Shown: one piece after another, positions 11,976 through 23,494 of the stretch
Layout: the number at the start of each line of letters is the position of its first letter
Position numbering within the stretch: position 1 is the stretch's first letter
Assembly: GCA_015499995.1 (NCBI GenBank)
Contig: JADNRV010000002.1
Location: 1,302,001-1,366,000, forward strand
DNA length: 64,000 bases
Origin: Flammula alnicola
Taxonomy: Eukaryota > Basidiomycota > Agaricomycetes > Agaricales > Strophariaceae
Direction: 5' to 3'
The notes under the pieces: generated by a model
The model's input: only the letters and a program-made list of their open reading frames with translations
The model's database searches: none
What the model was told of the DNA's origin: nothing
Translations under genes and position numbers: made by a program

Positions 11976-12967
11976 TCATGCGACAATGCATGACCTGCCA
12001 CCTTTACGACTCTTGACTTGAGGAGGAGGATTCACTGGAAACCGTATTTAGTAGATTGCTACCGTCCGTACTGGTATTTGACACTCACGAACTGCTCGGA
12101 TCGCCTCGTCGAAGACGGTTTTCAGCCCCTTCTGAGTGAGGGCAGAACATTCAAGGTATTTCACTGCTTTGATGTCCTTGCACATCGCGACTCCCTGAGA
12201 GTATTGTATGGGTGCCATTCGACTACGAGTGACCATCGTCAACGGGGGGTGGAAATAGATGCATATCATTTATCACTTACCGGTCTCGCAGTTTCTCAAT
12301 TGTGGCCGGATCTTCACGCAAGTCAAGCTTGGTACCGACCAAAACTATGGAGGTCGAGGGTGCATGATGGGATATTTCTGGATACCACTGTAGAGGGACA
12401 ATGACATCAGGTCATTCTTCGTTCTAGAAGGCAGGCAACTCACCTTCGTCCTAACGTTCTCGTAGCTAGGAGGGCTGACAAGAGAGAAACAGATCAAGAA
12501 GACGTCCGTCTGGGGGTATGATAGAGGGCGGAGACGGTCGTAATCCTCCTGTCCGGCCGTATCCCATAAACCAAGGGAAATGGTCTTGCCATCGACCATT
12601 ACGTTTGCCGAGTAGTTGTCAAATACTGCGAAAGGCCGTATGTTTGCACTGAGTTTGGAATGCAGTAGTTGAGCTAAGAAACGAACCAGTTGGTATATAC
12701 TCTCCCTATTGAAGATAGTCAAAATCAGCAAGACACTGAAGCAGAACGAAACAACATACGGGGAACGCATTAGTCGTGTATGAAATGAGAAGACACGTCT
12801 AAGCGAAAATCGAAAGAGAGCATTAGAAAACAGGAGACTCTTTAGCACATGGCGGCAGAAGGCGTACCTTCCCAACGGCGCCATCTCCTACAACAACACC
12901 TGTGAAGCAGCTAATCAGCCAAGTGCCACGAATTATTGAAGAAGGCCAAACATTTGATGGCCTGCAT
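11976..12967 (-). CDS. RAC1: Rho-family small GTPase Rac1
   Basis: A membrane-anchored GTP switch that in fungi controls polarised growth, branching and NADPH-oxidase activity. The spliced protein starts [20 protein letters not shown] (P-loop) and continues through switch I ([13 protein letters not shown]), switch II ([20 protein letters not shown]), the [16 protein letters not shown] segment, the guanine-specificity motif (GTKLDLRED) and [20 protein letters not shown]. The tail reads [20 protein letters not shown], ending in a polybasic stretch and a CAAX box, CIVA, the signal for geranylgeranylation. Length and motifs match Rac1 rather than Cdc42 or Rho1. The 5' half is cut into tiny exons (16, 32, 39 and 19 nt). 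The donor after exon 4 is GTTCGT at 12681-12686. All joints restore the family sequence exactly, so the gene looks intact. Confidence 0.96.
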
Positions 12968-13735
12968 GGTATCCAACGTGAACTAGTAAAATATGGGCGG
13001 AGTTGGTCTGCAGGAAGAGTCGTGTCGTTGAGAGAATGGTACAAAAAAGAGAAATTCAATCCAAGGAGAAGCGGACTTGCTGGTGACAAGAAATGATGTT
13101 GAAACGGATACAATCACTGTTTGGCGAGGGCATGTGGATTCATCACAAGCGAAGCTTCACAACAACAGTTGTACACACCTCAGTCAGATAAGGGGATCGA
13201 TAACTGCCACAAATGACAACACCTCCTGCAAACGGGTATGATACACAGATGGGCGGTCGTTAGACAGGACACAGGTCGGCGCTCCTTAGTTCCGTCTGGA
13301 CTGGAATTTTGGGTCTAGGAATCTTTCAATACTTTTCTGACAATTTTTCAGGGACCAAATAGCTTCAAGTCAGAATGAGTACATTGTTACATAGATGAAT
13401 ACCAAAAATAAATAAATGATAGGGTAAGAACGGACGAAGTAACAGCAGTCCGATTGCAATTCACGCGCGATCCATATCTACAGTGATGCAAAAAGGCAAC
13501 TCAAAAAAATCGAGGAAAGATCAAATTGCGAAATAATACAGAAAACAAAGAAAAACAATAGATATATAGATCACCGTAACAAGCGAAAAATATCCTACAT
13601 AAAGCCTGGAAACGAGACAGGACATCAAGAAAAGCGATAGTTAAAAAGAAACATACAGTATTTTGAGACAATCATAGCGATATAACATAGCAGTGGCGAA
13701 AACAGGCTTGATGAGATAGGTGGCGGCGAGAACGC
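12968..13735. other. Intergenic: RAC1 upstream region
   Basis: About 770 bp between two minus-strand genes. The half near 12968 should be the RAC1 promoter and 5' UTR. The half near 13736 is A-rich on the plus strand and likely carries the 3' UTR of the zinc-finger gene. No gene is visible. Confidence 0.5.
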
Positions 13736-15619
13736 CTATGAGTCAGTAGTTTCTGGGGACATCCTCCTCTTTTTCGATGGGGGACTGATTTCGGTCGGAC
13801 TCCGGTATGTTTCTGCTAGAACGGCGGGCCTCTTTCCCTCGGTATGTATTTCCCGATGTTTGGGGAACGAGAGCATCTCTTTGAGATCAATATCCGCTCC
13901 TGCATTCAAAGGATCATCTGCGGGAAATCTGAAGGGTTCCAAAAGCCCAAGCCCAAGGCCAACTGTTGGCAAAGACCCGCTACGAAGCACTGGACTCTCA
14001 GGTTCCTGAGGGGCCTTGGGAAGATATACCGGAGAAATTCGATTGTTGTCAACCCAGGAGTCGTATATTGAGAATGGATCATTGTTCGAGGAAGTCAGGG
14101 GCGTAGAAGATGAAGAAGGAAGAGGATCCTCAGAGAACCAAGCTTCTGAAAGTTCAGACGGTTGTCTGTTGTGTCTCCTTGGAGTGGCTGAAGGTTTCCC
14201 AAGAGGCGAAGCCTCTAAAGGCTGTGTGTTGCGATACTGTTTCACAGAGCTCAGCGGCGAGTAGATATGGCCTTTCCGAAAATAAGGTCTGTTCATTGGT
14301 TTAGAAAATAAAATTTTCGAGCGAGCCGGCGTTTCAAAATTATTGAAAGATGATCGGATAGGTGTCGAGTTTGACAGGGGAGACGAATGTGTCGCCAGCA
14401 TGGTCATAGGACTGGCTTCCAAGGACTGCACGCCCTTGGCGATAGGGCTAGTAAGAGGCAGCGCTACTATAGTTAGCGATAGGTCGCGTGTGTTGGAGTG
14501 AAGAGGATGACTTGGACTCGGATATCGCCAGGGTTGGTCGGAAGGGAGGGGAGGAGGTGAATGACGGAAGGAAGGAGTCTGGAGGGGATTATATGGCGAT
14601 TCAGGAATCATTGGACGAGGGATAGTTGGAGAAGTTCCGATTAGTTCATCAGAATTTCTACCAAGGGCGTATGGCGGGTCAGAAGATATTTCCGCATGAG
14701 GTGTAAGAGGAGGACTGTTTGCTCGGACCGCGTGCTCGCTTTCGCTATCTTCATCGCTATGTTCGAAGATGTTTGCAGTTGGTTCTCGGTTTGGCAGGAA
14801 ACTCTCCTCGTCTGTATCCTTCTTGCGCCCGAGGTCCCGCTGACGCTCTGTAGGCTTTCCTGAGCGGAATCGGGACTTATGAGAGATATTTTCAAGCGAT
14901 GTTTGAGGCGCAACAACCATGCTAACAAGACTATCATGTGTCTCGACACGAACTCTAGTCGGTGCGTGATGTCTGTTTTCCTCTGAGAAGGTGTTAAAGA
15001 CATGACAAAGGAAGCAAAATAACGACGTACTTCCTGAACCGCGCCCTCTTGGGCGGTCTGGGTTACCATCCCTGCGATTAGACATGGCAATTTTGTGCTT
15101 CTCAAATACGTGTCTTCTCCACATACTTTTCGCGTTGACGCCCGCATATGTCCTTCTGCAGAAGGTGCATCGGAGTCTCGGTTCCTCGCCTTCAGGCCAT
15201 CCCTCGCTTCCTCGATCCTTAAGGTCCTTCTTTTTTGCAGGACACCAGCCGCGAGGTGGTTCTAGATGAGGCGGATATGGGACTGCCTTGGCATTAACGT
15301 TGGGCTGTGAAAGGAAATCGTGGGCATCGAGAAACCATTCAGGATTTTCGGCCATCAAAGAATAGGTTAGACCATCGGGGTGGAGATGAGAATTTGGAAA
15401 AGTGTTGAATGGAGGGTGGATGAACAGGACATTTGGATCGGTGGGCTGGGGATCCATGCCCGCTGGGGGGACGGCTAATGAGTCATGAGAGCGGTGGGTT
15501 CTTGTGGTATGGATGGGAGGGCGGGACGATGAAGACTGGGGGGCGGGGGTATAGGGAGAAGGCTGAAATGAAGAGGCGGCGGATGAGAAAAAGGCGAGAG
15601 TGGATGTAGTGGCAGGCAT
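13736..15619 (-). CDS. Ser/Pro-rich protein with a single C2H2-like zinc finger
   Basis: The first ATG in frame gives MPATTSTLAFFSSAASS; the frame runs open further upstream but only from a GTG, so I start at 15619. The one ordered segment is RLRCTFCRRTYAGVNAKSMW followed by RRHVFEKH, which has C-x2-C and H-x4-H spacing like a C2H2 finger. The rest is long and low in complexity, rich in Ser, Pro and acidic patches, and ends PPSKKRRMSPETTDS with a basic, nuclear-localisation-like KKRR. A 48-nt segment at 14983-15030 has GTACGT and CTTCTCAG borders and no stop, so it can be spliced out in frame (GSG to KENRHH) or retained. A nuclear, DNA-related role is inferred only from the finger. I know of no named orthologue. 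Confidence 0.78.
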   Translation of the reverse strand: MPATTSTLAFFSSAASSFQPSPYTPAPQSSSSRPPIHTTRTHRSHDSLAVPPAGMDPQPTDPNVLFIHPPFNTFPNSHLHPDGLTYSLMAENPEWFLDAHDFLSQPNVNAKAVPYPPHLEPPRGWCPAKKKDLKDRGSEGWPEGEEPRLRCTFCRRTYAGVNAKSMWRRHVFEKHKIAMSNRRDGNPDRPRGRGSGSTSLFCFLCHVFNTFSEENRHHAPTRVRVETHDSLVSMVVAPQTSLENISHKSRFRSGKPTERQRDLGRKKDTDEESFLPNREPTANIFEHSDEDSESEHAVRANSPPLTPHAEISSDPPYALGRNSDELIGTSPTIPRPMIPESPYNPLQTPSFRHSPPPLPSDQPWRYPSPSHPLHSNTRDLSLTIVALPLTSPIAKGVQSLEASPMTMLATHSSPLSNSTPIRSSFNNFETPARSKILFSKPMNRPYFRKGHIYSPLSSVKQYRNTQPLEASPLGKPSATPRRHNRQPSELSEAWFSEDPLPSSSSTPLTSSNNDPFSIYDSWVDNNRISPVYLPKAPQEPESPVLRSGSLPTVGLGLGLLEPFRFPADDPLNAGADIDLKEMLSFPKHREIHTEGKRPAVLAETYRSPTEISPPSKKRRMSPETTDS

Positions 15620-15776
15620 GGGGTCAATGGAGAGACAAGCTCTGCCTTTCTTTTCACTTTCAATTTGTTGATGGCCTCGAGGTAGCGGAGTTTTCACGAT
15701 ACGCGTAAGTCACGTGCGCGCGTCACTTTTCTCATTTGGCACAACTCTACTACTTACTACATCATCCTCAGCCCAC

Positions 15777-16445
15777 TCAGAACAACAATGCAATGTATCT
15801 AGTCTTGTCAGTCTTGTCCGTATTCGGAACAAGGCATGCTTACCCAGTGATCATCACCATACCCCCCAGTGGCGTAACTGGACCTAGCATCCTGAGACTG
15901 CCGCTTCATCATGAGAGACCATCTCTCGGGAACGTATAACCAGTCGCCACTTACCGTTCTCGTGCCAGAACCAGACACCAGATGCTTCCCGAAAAAACTA
16001 GCCCTCCGCCTATAACAGCCGGACCAGCAAATCGATGTGCCGCAAATCTTGGATGAAGTGACAGAAGTAGCAACGCAAGTCCATTATAAACCTATAAATC
16101 CGCGGTTATTGTCGGCAACCAGCGACAATCCTCATCACATACAGCATAGCTCGATGCAGTTTCCCATGCATGGATGTTGTCGGCTGTGGTACCCGGCCGC
16201 TGTCGAAGACCATGGGCTTCGCGGTTCCGGTGATCAGTATGTTCGCGATCCATAATGTTCGAAGACTAACCTCCAAATGCTCCAGTTATCATACCAGTTG
16301 ATACTGCTTGGAGTGAGAATCATTTAGGCGACCAGAAATTATGCATAGCGGACCAAACGCTGCTCCTGTCTTCCACAAGTATGCCTAGCACCTATAGGTT
16401 AGCGACGTATCCAGAATCATCATGGGTCAGAACAGATTCTACCAT
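15777..16445 (-). CDS. TMEM256/DUF423 family small membrane protein
   Basis: A small multi-pass membrane protein of unknown function found from bacteria to humans. The family signature is rebuilt across several short exons: WKTGAAFVSTGMITGAFG joined to AHGLRQR, then HAWETASSYA joined to VYNGLALLLLSLHPRF, then GGGLVFSGSIWCLVLARER, then MLGPVTPLGGMVMITG, and a last exon YIALLF before TGA. This matches the family pattern of GAFGAHGL, W-x-TA, FSGS and GPVTPxGG. The start is less sure: the best model has the ATG (16443-16445) alone in exon 1, followed by a 58-nt intron (16385-16442) and then AYLWKTG. It shares a 278-bp divergent region with SPB1. Confidence 0.82.
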
Positions 16446-16723
16446 TGTTTAAGATTGAAAACGAATGTTTGAAGTGCGGTGATTGTAAGTGTTCCTGAGT
16501 TTTCTGGCTGCAAAGTCGATGATATGTAAGTGCGCACTGCGAATTGTAAACGCAACTCTCTCGGCTGAGTCGGCTCGGAGGTTCCAACGCTGTATGCGAT
16601 CTCATTACGTAATAATTGATCATGTGGTAATCCAGAACTTTTTCAAATTATTTGCGGCATGATGCATCGACGAAGTTCAAAGCTCTCTCACTTATTGCTC
16701 TAGCCACCCATTGCTGCTAAAAC

Positions 16724-19700
16724 ATGGGAAAGGCCCAAAAGAAGACAGGCAAAGGCCGTCTTGATAAATATTACAAACTCGCAAAGTGCGTCTCTGATTC
16801 TTTGCAAAACACTATATATTCATTCACGTTCCAGAGAGCAAGGTTATCGAGCTCGTTCGGCCTTCAAGCTCATTCAGCTGAACAAGAAATATGCAATCCT
16901 TGAGTCGGCAAGATGTGTTATTGATCTATGTGCTGCCCCAGGAGGCTGGCTGCAAGTCGCTAGCAAATACATGCCTGCGAACAGTGTCATTGTCGGTGCG
17001 TTACTTTGCATTTGTTTCGTTGTTGCTGTACTTATTTTCTTTGAAGGTGTTGATCTTGTGCCTATAAAACCCATACCTCGCGTCGTTACCTTTACCTCTG
17101 ACATCACTACTCCTCAATGTCGAAACCTTATTCGAGGAGAACTGAAAGATTGGAAGGCGGACGTCGTCCTCCATGATGGTGCACCCAACGTCGGTACAGC
17201 TTGGATTCAGGATGCATACAGCCAGTCGGAACTTGTCTTGATGAGTTTGAAACTTGCAGTCGAGTTCCTGGCAAAGGGTGGAACTTTTGTAACGAAAGTT
17301 TTCCGAAGTGTGGATTATAATAATCTCATTTGGGTCTTCAATCAATTGTTCGGCAAGGTGGAAGCCACAAAACCGCCATCGTCTAGGTCAGTCATGCCTC
17401 TCAACTCTTGCAAAGCATATTTTACCCTGATATTAAATGCAGAAATGTGTCCGCCGAAATCTTTGTTGTTTGCCGCGATTTCCTCGCTCCCAAACATATC
17501 GATCCAAAATTCCTAGATCCCAAACATGTCTTCAAAGACCTTGCTTCTACGATAGCTCCTGGTGGAAGTGGCATTTCCGCTGGCAACGCAGAATCAAACG
17601 TTTTCTATCCCGAGAAAAAGAGGAGACATCGTGATGGATATGCTGACGGAGACTATATACTTTTCAAATCAATACCTTCATCGGCGTTCGTTCTAGGAGA
17701 CGACCCCATTACAGTACTCGGCAGTGGTAACAAGATCACTTTCCTCTCTGAGGAAGAAAAGGAGTAAGCTTTCGAGTTTTGTGATTTCTTGTTTTTCTTT
17801 CTCATCAACAGCATTGCAGGTGGTTGTCCCTCGATATTACTACAGCAGATGTCAAGGCGAATTGTGATGACTTGAAGGTTCTGGGTAAGGGCGATTTCAA
17901 AACCTTGATTAAATGGCGGCTGGCTCTGCGCGAAGAGGTTCGTTTTCTGCCTACTCTACCCTCGTGGGTCCTAATTCCTCGTACGTCTAGCTTGGTCTCG
18001 ACTTGAAGACAAAAGATACGGAAGATGTGACCGAGGAAGTGGAGGTCGTGGAAGTCATCGATGAGGAGCAAGAAATTTCTGAAGAAGTGAGTGATTCTTC
18101 GTTCCGCCATCTTATTTGACCTTCTAAAAAATACTAGTTAGAAAGATTAAATGCTGAAGCTGCGGCTCGTGCGAAACGCGACCGACGCAGGGCAAATGAA
18201 ATCAAAACTCGCACAATTCAACGCATGCAACTGCAAATGACTGCTCCGCTGGATATCGGTTTGGAGCAGCAAGATGCGACTTTAGGCATTGGACAGGATG
18301 ACATCTTCGATCTGGGAAGGACAGAGGAGGATATGCACAGAAATAAAAGCAACGCAAAGTTCATGATGGACGATGACGGTGATGCAGTCGTTGATAGTAG
18401 TAGCGAGGACGGCGAGAACGACCAAGCTGATGATGGTGATGATGGGCAGCTCGATTCTGAAGACGAGAGGGAGAAGAAGGTGTCGGGTTTAGAAGCCGAG
18501 CTTGACGGTCTATACGATGCATACCAGGAGCGGTTACGAGAACGCGACGCAAAGTTCAGGGTCAAGGAAGCGAGGAGGAAAAACGCAAAGCGCGAGGAAT
18601 GGCATGGCATTGGAGCTCAGGAACGCGACGGCGAGGAGTCAGATGAGGAGGAGGAGGGCAGTTGGGATAAAATCCAGCAGGCCAAATTAAACGACCGGGA
18701 CAACTCGTCTGGAGATTCTTCAGATGAGTCAGAAGTCGATGAGTTGCCTTCCGCAAAGAGGCGCAAAAGGACGCAGTCCGACCAAGAGCCGGAGCCCAAG
18801 GATAAAAAGCGACCCAGACTTATTTCCAAGCTGGAGCCATCAACTTCTAAATCAGCAACCAGCACCACTGCCAAAGTGTGGTTTTCTCAAAATCTTTTCT
18901 CCAAGGTCGATGGACTCGATGAAATCAGCGATTCTGAAGATTCAGATATGCTTGTTGATGAGATTTCTGAGGACGAGAAATCGTTAGACTATACAGACGA
19001 AGAGGTGTGTTTTATCAAGCAATGCGCCCCTTCATATATTCTGACAGTGTTCTAGGATTCTCCTGATGCTAGTGACGAAGATGACTTCGAGCTCGTGCCA
19101 CAGGACGAGGACGACGATGTCGATCTTTGGGATGGAGACGGCGAAGACGAGGGAGAACAAATCAAGGCTGGAATCCAAAGTAAGCTCTTTTTGTTAGTCG
19201 TGACCTATCAATCTGACTTCTTGAATTTACAGAATTCGGTCTAGTAACAGCTGAGGCCGTAACACTTGCTCAGCAGCTTGTCAATCGCGAGAAGACTAAA
19301 ACCCAACTTATCAACGAGGGTTTCAATCGTTATTCGCTCAATTCAAAAGAGGGTCTCCCTTCTTGGTTCCTTGACGATGAAGCAAAAAATTACAAGCTCA
19401 ATATTCCAGTTACTAAAGAGGCCATGGCTGCGCTGAGAGCGAAGCAACGTGCTCTTGATGCCAGACCTATCAAGAAAGTAGCAGAAGCAAAGGCCCGCAA
19501 GAAATTCAAGGCTGCCCAGCGGCTCGACAAGGCTATGAAGAAAGCCGAAGGTGTCAATGCTACTGCCGACATGTCAGAACGAGAAAAGGCCCAACAGATC
19601 GATAAATTGATGCGAAAGGGCATGTCAGGCGCGCAAAAAGCGAAAAAGGAAGTCAAACTTGTTGTGGCCAAGGGTGCAAACAAGGGTTTGAAAGGTAGGC

Positions 19701-19854
19701 CGAAAGGCGTGAAGGGCCGATACTCCATGGTAGACTCGCGGATGAAAAAAGAAGTGGGTTTTTTCTTTCGCGTCGTTGTATTGTCGCTGATGAAAACATT
19801 CAGGTACGCGCCAAGAAACGCAAGGAAAAGGCTTCAAGAAAACGGAAGTCATGA
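16724..19854 (+). CDS. SPB1: Spb1, AdoMet-dependent rRNA methyltransferase for 60S ribosome assembly
   Basis: A nucleolar FtsJ/RrmJ-type 2'-O-methyltransferase that modifies the A-loop region of 25S rRNA during large-subunit maturation. The start is [20 protein letters not shown], the conserved Spb1 N-terminus, joined to [20 protein letters not shown] after the first intron. The AdoMet site is [13 protein letters not shown], and the catalytic K-D-K residues are seen in [17 protein letters not shown] and FVTKVFRS. A long acidic, charged middle (about 18300-19150) and a basic C-terminal Spb1_C domain ([19 protein letters not shown] onward) follow. The last exon gives [16 protein letters not shown] before TGA. 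One donor is GTTCGT at 17938. The length fits the family. Confidence 0.95.
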
Positions 19855-20017
19855 TTGATTGCATATATATTAACTAGATGACGTTAATGAGTAGAGGATA
19901 TCGAGGTGAAATGCATTAGTGAGTAATAATGTCGCTTCGGCTGGGGATATTCAAGTTCAACTGGGTGTGGTAAGCCAGTCACACTGTTTAAGGAAAGTTT
20001 TCCAGCCTGAATCTGTA

Positions 20018-22771
20018 TTATAATCTTCGCAAACAAGCTTGGATGTGCTGTGAGATTAAGAAAGAATTGTCAGAATGCTGAAAATCACCTTGCAAACCAC
20101 GCCGTTTCGACCACTCTCTGGGTCGACGACGGTGTCAACGAAGAAGTTGCTCTCCGTGTTGTCTGATACGATTTTCTTGTAGTTACGATGAATGCGCACG
20201 TTGGAATTCAAAACATAGACGATGCCGTCACAAGTCAGCGTCAATGGCACAACCAGTTGTCGTTCGATCGTTCTGGAAGCTTGACCTCAGCTATGGTGTA
20301 GATGGCATGGGAGGTGACGAACCCTGGTTGATATTGCATAGCAAGAACTTGTAACTCTTCTGGCCACTGGGATGGGGCAAGTTCCTGAACACTGGCTACA
20401 GACATCTGGATGTCTGTAGGGCTACAACGGAAGCTAAGAACAGGTAGATTCTTGGCTTTCTGCAATGCTCACCTGTCAGGGATTAAAAGGTCGACACTAG
20501 ACTCTGTACTAAGATGGCATAGAGCTTCTGAGAATTCTGACGTGTCTGAGCCGTTCTTCTGTATGATTTCTGATGAGGCTTGACCGCCCATGATTTCGAA
20601 TGTCAAGATTTTCCCGGAATTCGAGCCATTGCGTTTTGACGACTGTACAACGTAAACAAGCTTTCGAATTTGTTGTTCCTTGTAGGTCGGAAATGACAAT
20701 AAAGATGTAGGCACACTATTAGGAGGTTAGGACTAGATACGAGGACTCATAGAGGAAGAATAACCTTGGATTGAACGCAACGCGATCCGGAAAGTCTTTT
20801 GCCCATCGGAGAATATCATTCGGGTTAAGTTGACCAAGAAGAGGAGGCATAAGTGTTCGTGTTTGAGAAAAGGGCGACAGGAAAAGGAAGTGGCCCGTCC
20901 TGCACTCAATAATTAGATGATACTTTGAACAAATAGCGAGGATACATACGAGGCAGAAATCACTGCGGAAGACTTGATCTGTGATGTCGACAATCCATCC
21001 AGTAAGTGCGCTTTTAGATCCACGTTTGGCCTGTTAATAACATATGAAGGTGTACTATGGCAATACCGGGCTCTGCTTACTTATTGAGCAGCATAGAAGT
21101 GCTGGAACCCACAGCAAGCCCCTGAATCCCGATGGCGTTCGTAGGATGAACCGTGTCGAGCCAATGTCCAACGCGCCGAAGCCGAAAACTGCTACTCGGC
21201 TGGATTTTCCACGAAAGAGCTTGCTGCGGTGAAAACGGATACAGAGAATATGGGAAGGGCAAACAGTTTCCGACACGAAGAGAAGGTGGTTCCGGGAGAT
21301 AAATCGCTTGAGTGACAGTACCTGTTTCCTGGTGTCTAGCTTTAGATTTGCGTTAACGAAGAGACAAAATAAAACCAACTCCAGAAGCTGCCTGAACTGC
21401 GAGGCGCTTAGCAATATCTGTTGTGTGTGGATGACTTCTGTGGAAAGAAATGCGAAGCTGCGGATGATGAGACGCAAAGAGGCAGGCCCTAAAAAGATCT
21501 AAAAACCTTGTCGTCTTCCGGTGCTAGATAGGCACCCGACAAGCGCGAAATGGACTTGAACGTCTCGGAAGGTATGCTTTGCTGGAGAGGCAGTGAAATT
21601 GTTTCGACCTCGATATCCTGACAATGATATCAATAAAGCCAATTCACCAATTAAATGCACAGACAGACTTTCTTGAAACTCTTTAGGTACCCTTCAAGTC
21701 GTTTCACGGATCCTTGTAGGCCTTTAACCCTGAGCGATATAGGATAACCGGTGAAGGACAAGTGAACATCGTAACGTTTGGCCAAGTTGAGAAGTTCGGC
21801 GCCGTCTGTGTTTACTGTAAGAAGCCTGAAGCCACGGAGTAAGACTATCCACCTTTTCCCATGAGAAGAAATGCTTCTCCAGGACCCAACGGGAATTCTG
21901 AGCCCGTAAGGTTAACATTAACCGAGACGCCGTCAAAGAAAGCGAAAAACTCACGACATTCGGAAACCTTTGTCTGGTCTAATATATTCCGCTGCACCAC
22001 AGCGAGGGGTGTCCATCCCCACTTTTCAAGTATTTGCTCGGCATAGGGTATTTTCTTTTGGTGGGAAGTTGGAAGTTGCGGCATGTTATATAAGTTGAAG
22101 ATCTCTCGCAATTTAGGCATGCTGAAGGATCGAGTCAAGGTTCCAAAGACATCGTTGTATTCCTTTTCATATTCCTGGGACCGCGTGTGGGGGATCTTTG
22201 GTGGTTTGTAACGTTCAACATCCTCCAGAGTAAGAGTATCCTTTTCAGACTCAATCTGACTGAGAAAGGCCTCTATCTTCTTAGGTGGTGGTTCAATGAT
22301 TTTGCGAGGGCGTTTGGTCTTTTTCTCTTTGAGAGATTTCTCTTTTGAGCCCACTGCTTTTGATGGACGCGTACCTTCTGCCGTTTGAGTCAAGAGCCCA
22401 AAGTCCTCTGCAGAGCCATCGTTCGCGGAGTCCAACTTTTTGCTCATTTTCGTACGCGGACGGCTGGCTTTTTTCGTTCCATTCGAGCACTCTGCTGTAG
22501 AACCTTCAATCCCAGGGTCCAACGTTGTAGTCTTCTTCGTCCTCGTATTGCGGGCTTTCTTTTCCACGCCTGAGCGCGATGGTTCTGGTGGACGCGTCTC
22601 CGTAGCAGTGTCTGGCAGCAAGAACTCCGCTTGCTCCGTGGATGCTTCGAGTCCAGAGTCTGACTGAGAGGCTAGTGAGACAGACACGGGAACAGACCTG
22701 TGTATGAGTCGGCGTAGAGGCAGCCCATTACAAGACAATCCAGATCCTAGACGACGGATGGCAGGTAGCAT
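20018..22771 (-). CDS. Sls1-like mitochondrial inner-membrane protein (mitochondrial gene expression)
   Basis: In yeast Sls1 links mitochondrial transcription and translation at the inner membrane. The ATG at 22771 starts MLPAIRRLGSGLSCNGLPLR, an Arg-rich stretch typical of a mitochondrial presequence; the frame is open upstream but that part has no presequence character. A Lys/Ser-rich linker is followed by the segment that resembles the family: EYEKEYNDVFGTLTRSFSMP, then KLREIFNLYNMPQ and AEQILEKWGWTPL. Later exons contain KH-like stretches (EAFLLMGKGG, LLTVNTDGAELLNLAKRYDV). The end is uncertain: one model stops at 20056; splicing a 41-nt intron (donor GTGATT) adds HIQACLRRL and stops at 20018. 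Assignment to Sls1 is by remembered resemblance, not by search. Confidence 0.7.
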
Positions 22772-23494
22772 AGGACGGAAGGTTGGATTCTGTTTAAATT
22801 TGTGGCTAATTTTGTTGTCGTCTCGATCAAATTTACCTAAAAGAGTAAGATGACAAATGCACATGTAATATGCTGTTGCGTTGCGGATAATATTGTCCCG
22901 GCAAACTCCGATCATGAGTCTGCCCTCCAGAGGTGACACTACTAATTGTTGACTAATTGCATACTTAAAATTTCCGGAAACTTTGTGGGAGACGAGGCAG
23001 CAGCCAAAATGTTATCTGCGGCGGCCTGCCACTCCAAAAGTTATCTGCCATGCTGCACGACATCAACTATTTTTTTGCCACCCTTCAAACCGAACCCCGT
23101 TCCCCGAGGTTCCCCGTTCCTGTGAACACAAATTTGGCTATACATTAGATGAATCTATGTCTAGTCTATTAGCAGTGCATTCCAATTGATTCTTTTTTTA
23201 GAAAAAGACTGGTTTGGGTTTATGGTGCAAAACATGAGACAACCTTTCAAAGGAGAAGTGCGCGAAACACGCCTTGAAAATTTGTCGACTTTCGTGGCGC
23301 CAAAGATCATATATGCAATGTATTACCATAGGAGCTATATTTCACGCCCTTCAGAATGTCCAGTAAGAGCAGATTGTGCTCGATAACTCCCTCTTTCTTT
23401 CTTTTTCCGCTTTCGGACACTCAGTAATATGGTCGGAAAAACTGCATTGCGCAAACCAGAAGTCCCCTTATCTTCGCTAATGTATATATGTAGG
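22772..23494. other. Intergenic: SLS1-like gene upstream region and transporter 3' flank
   Basis: About 720 bp between two minus-strand genes. Short open frames on both strands have no family resemblance. Nothing else is visible. Confidence 0.45.

Noticed and set aside
15620..15697. Upstream extension of the zinc-finger gene frame
   Set aside because: The extension would start at GTG; the first ATG is at 15619.
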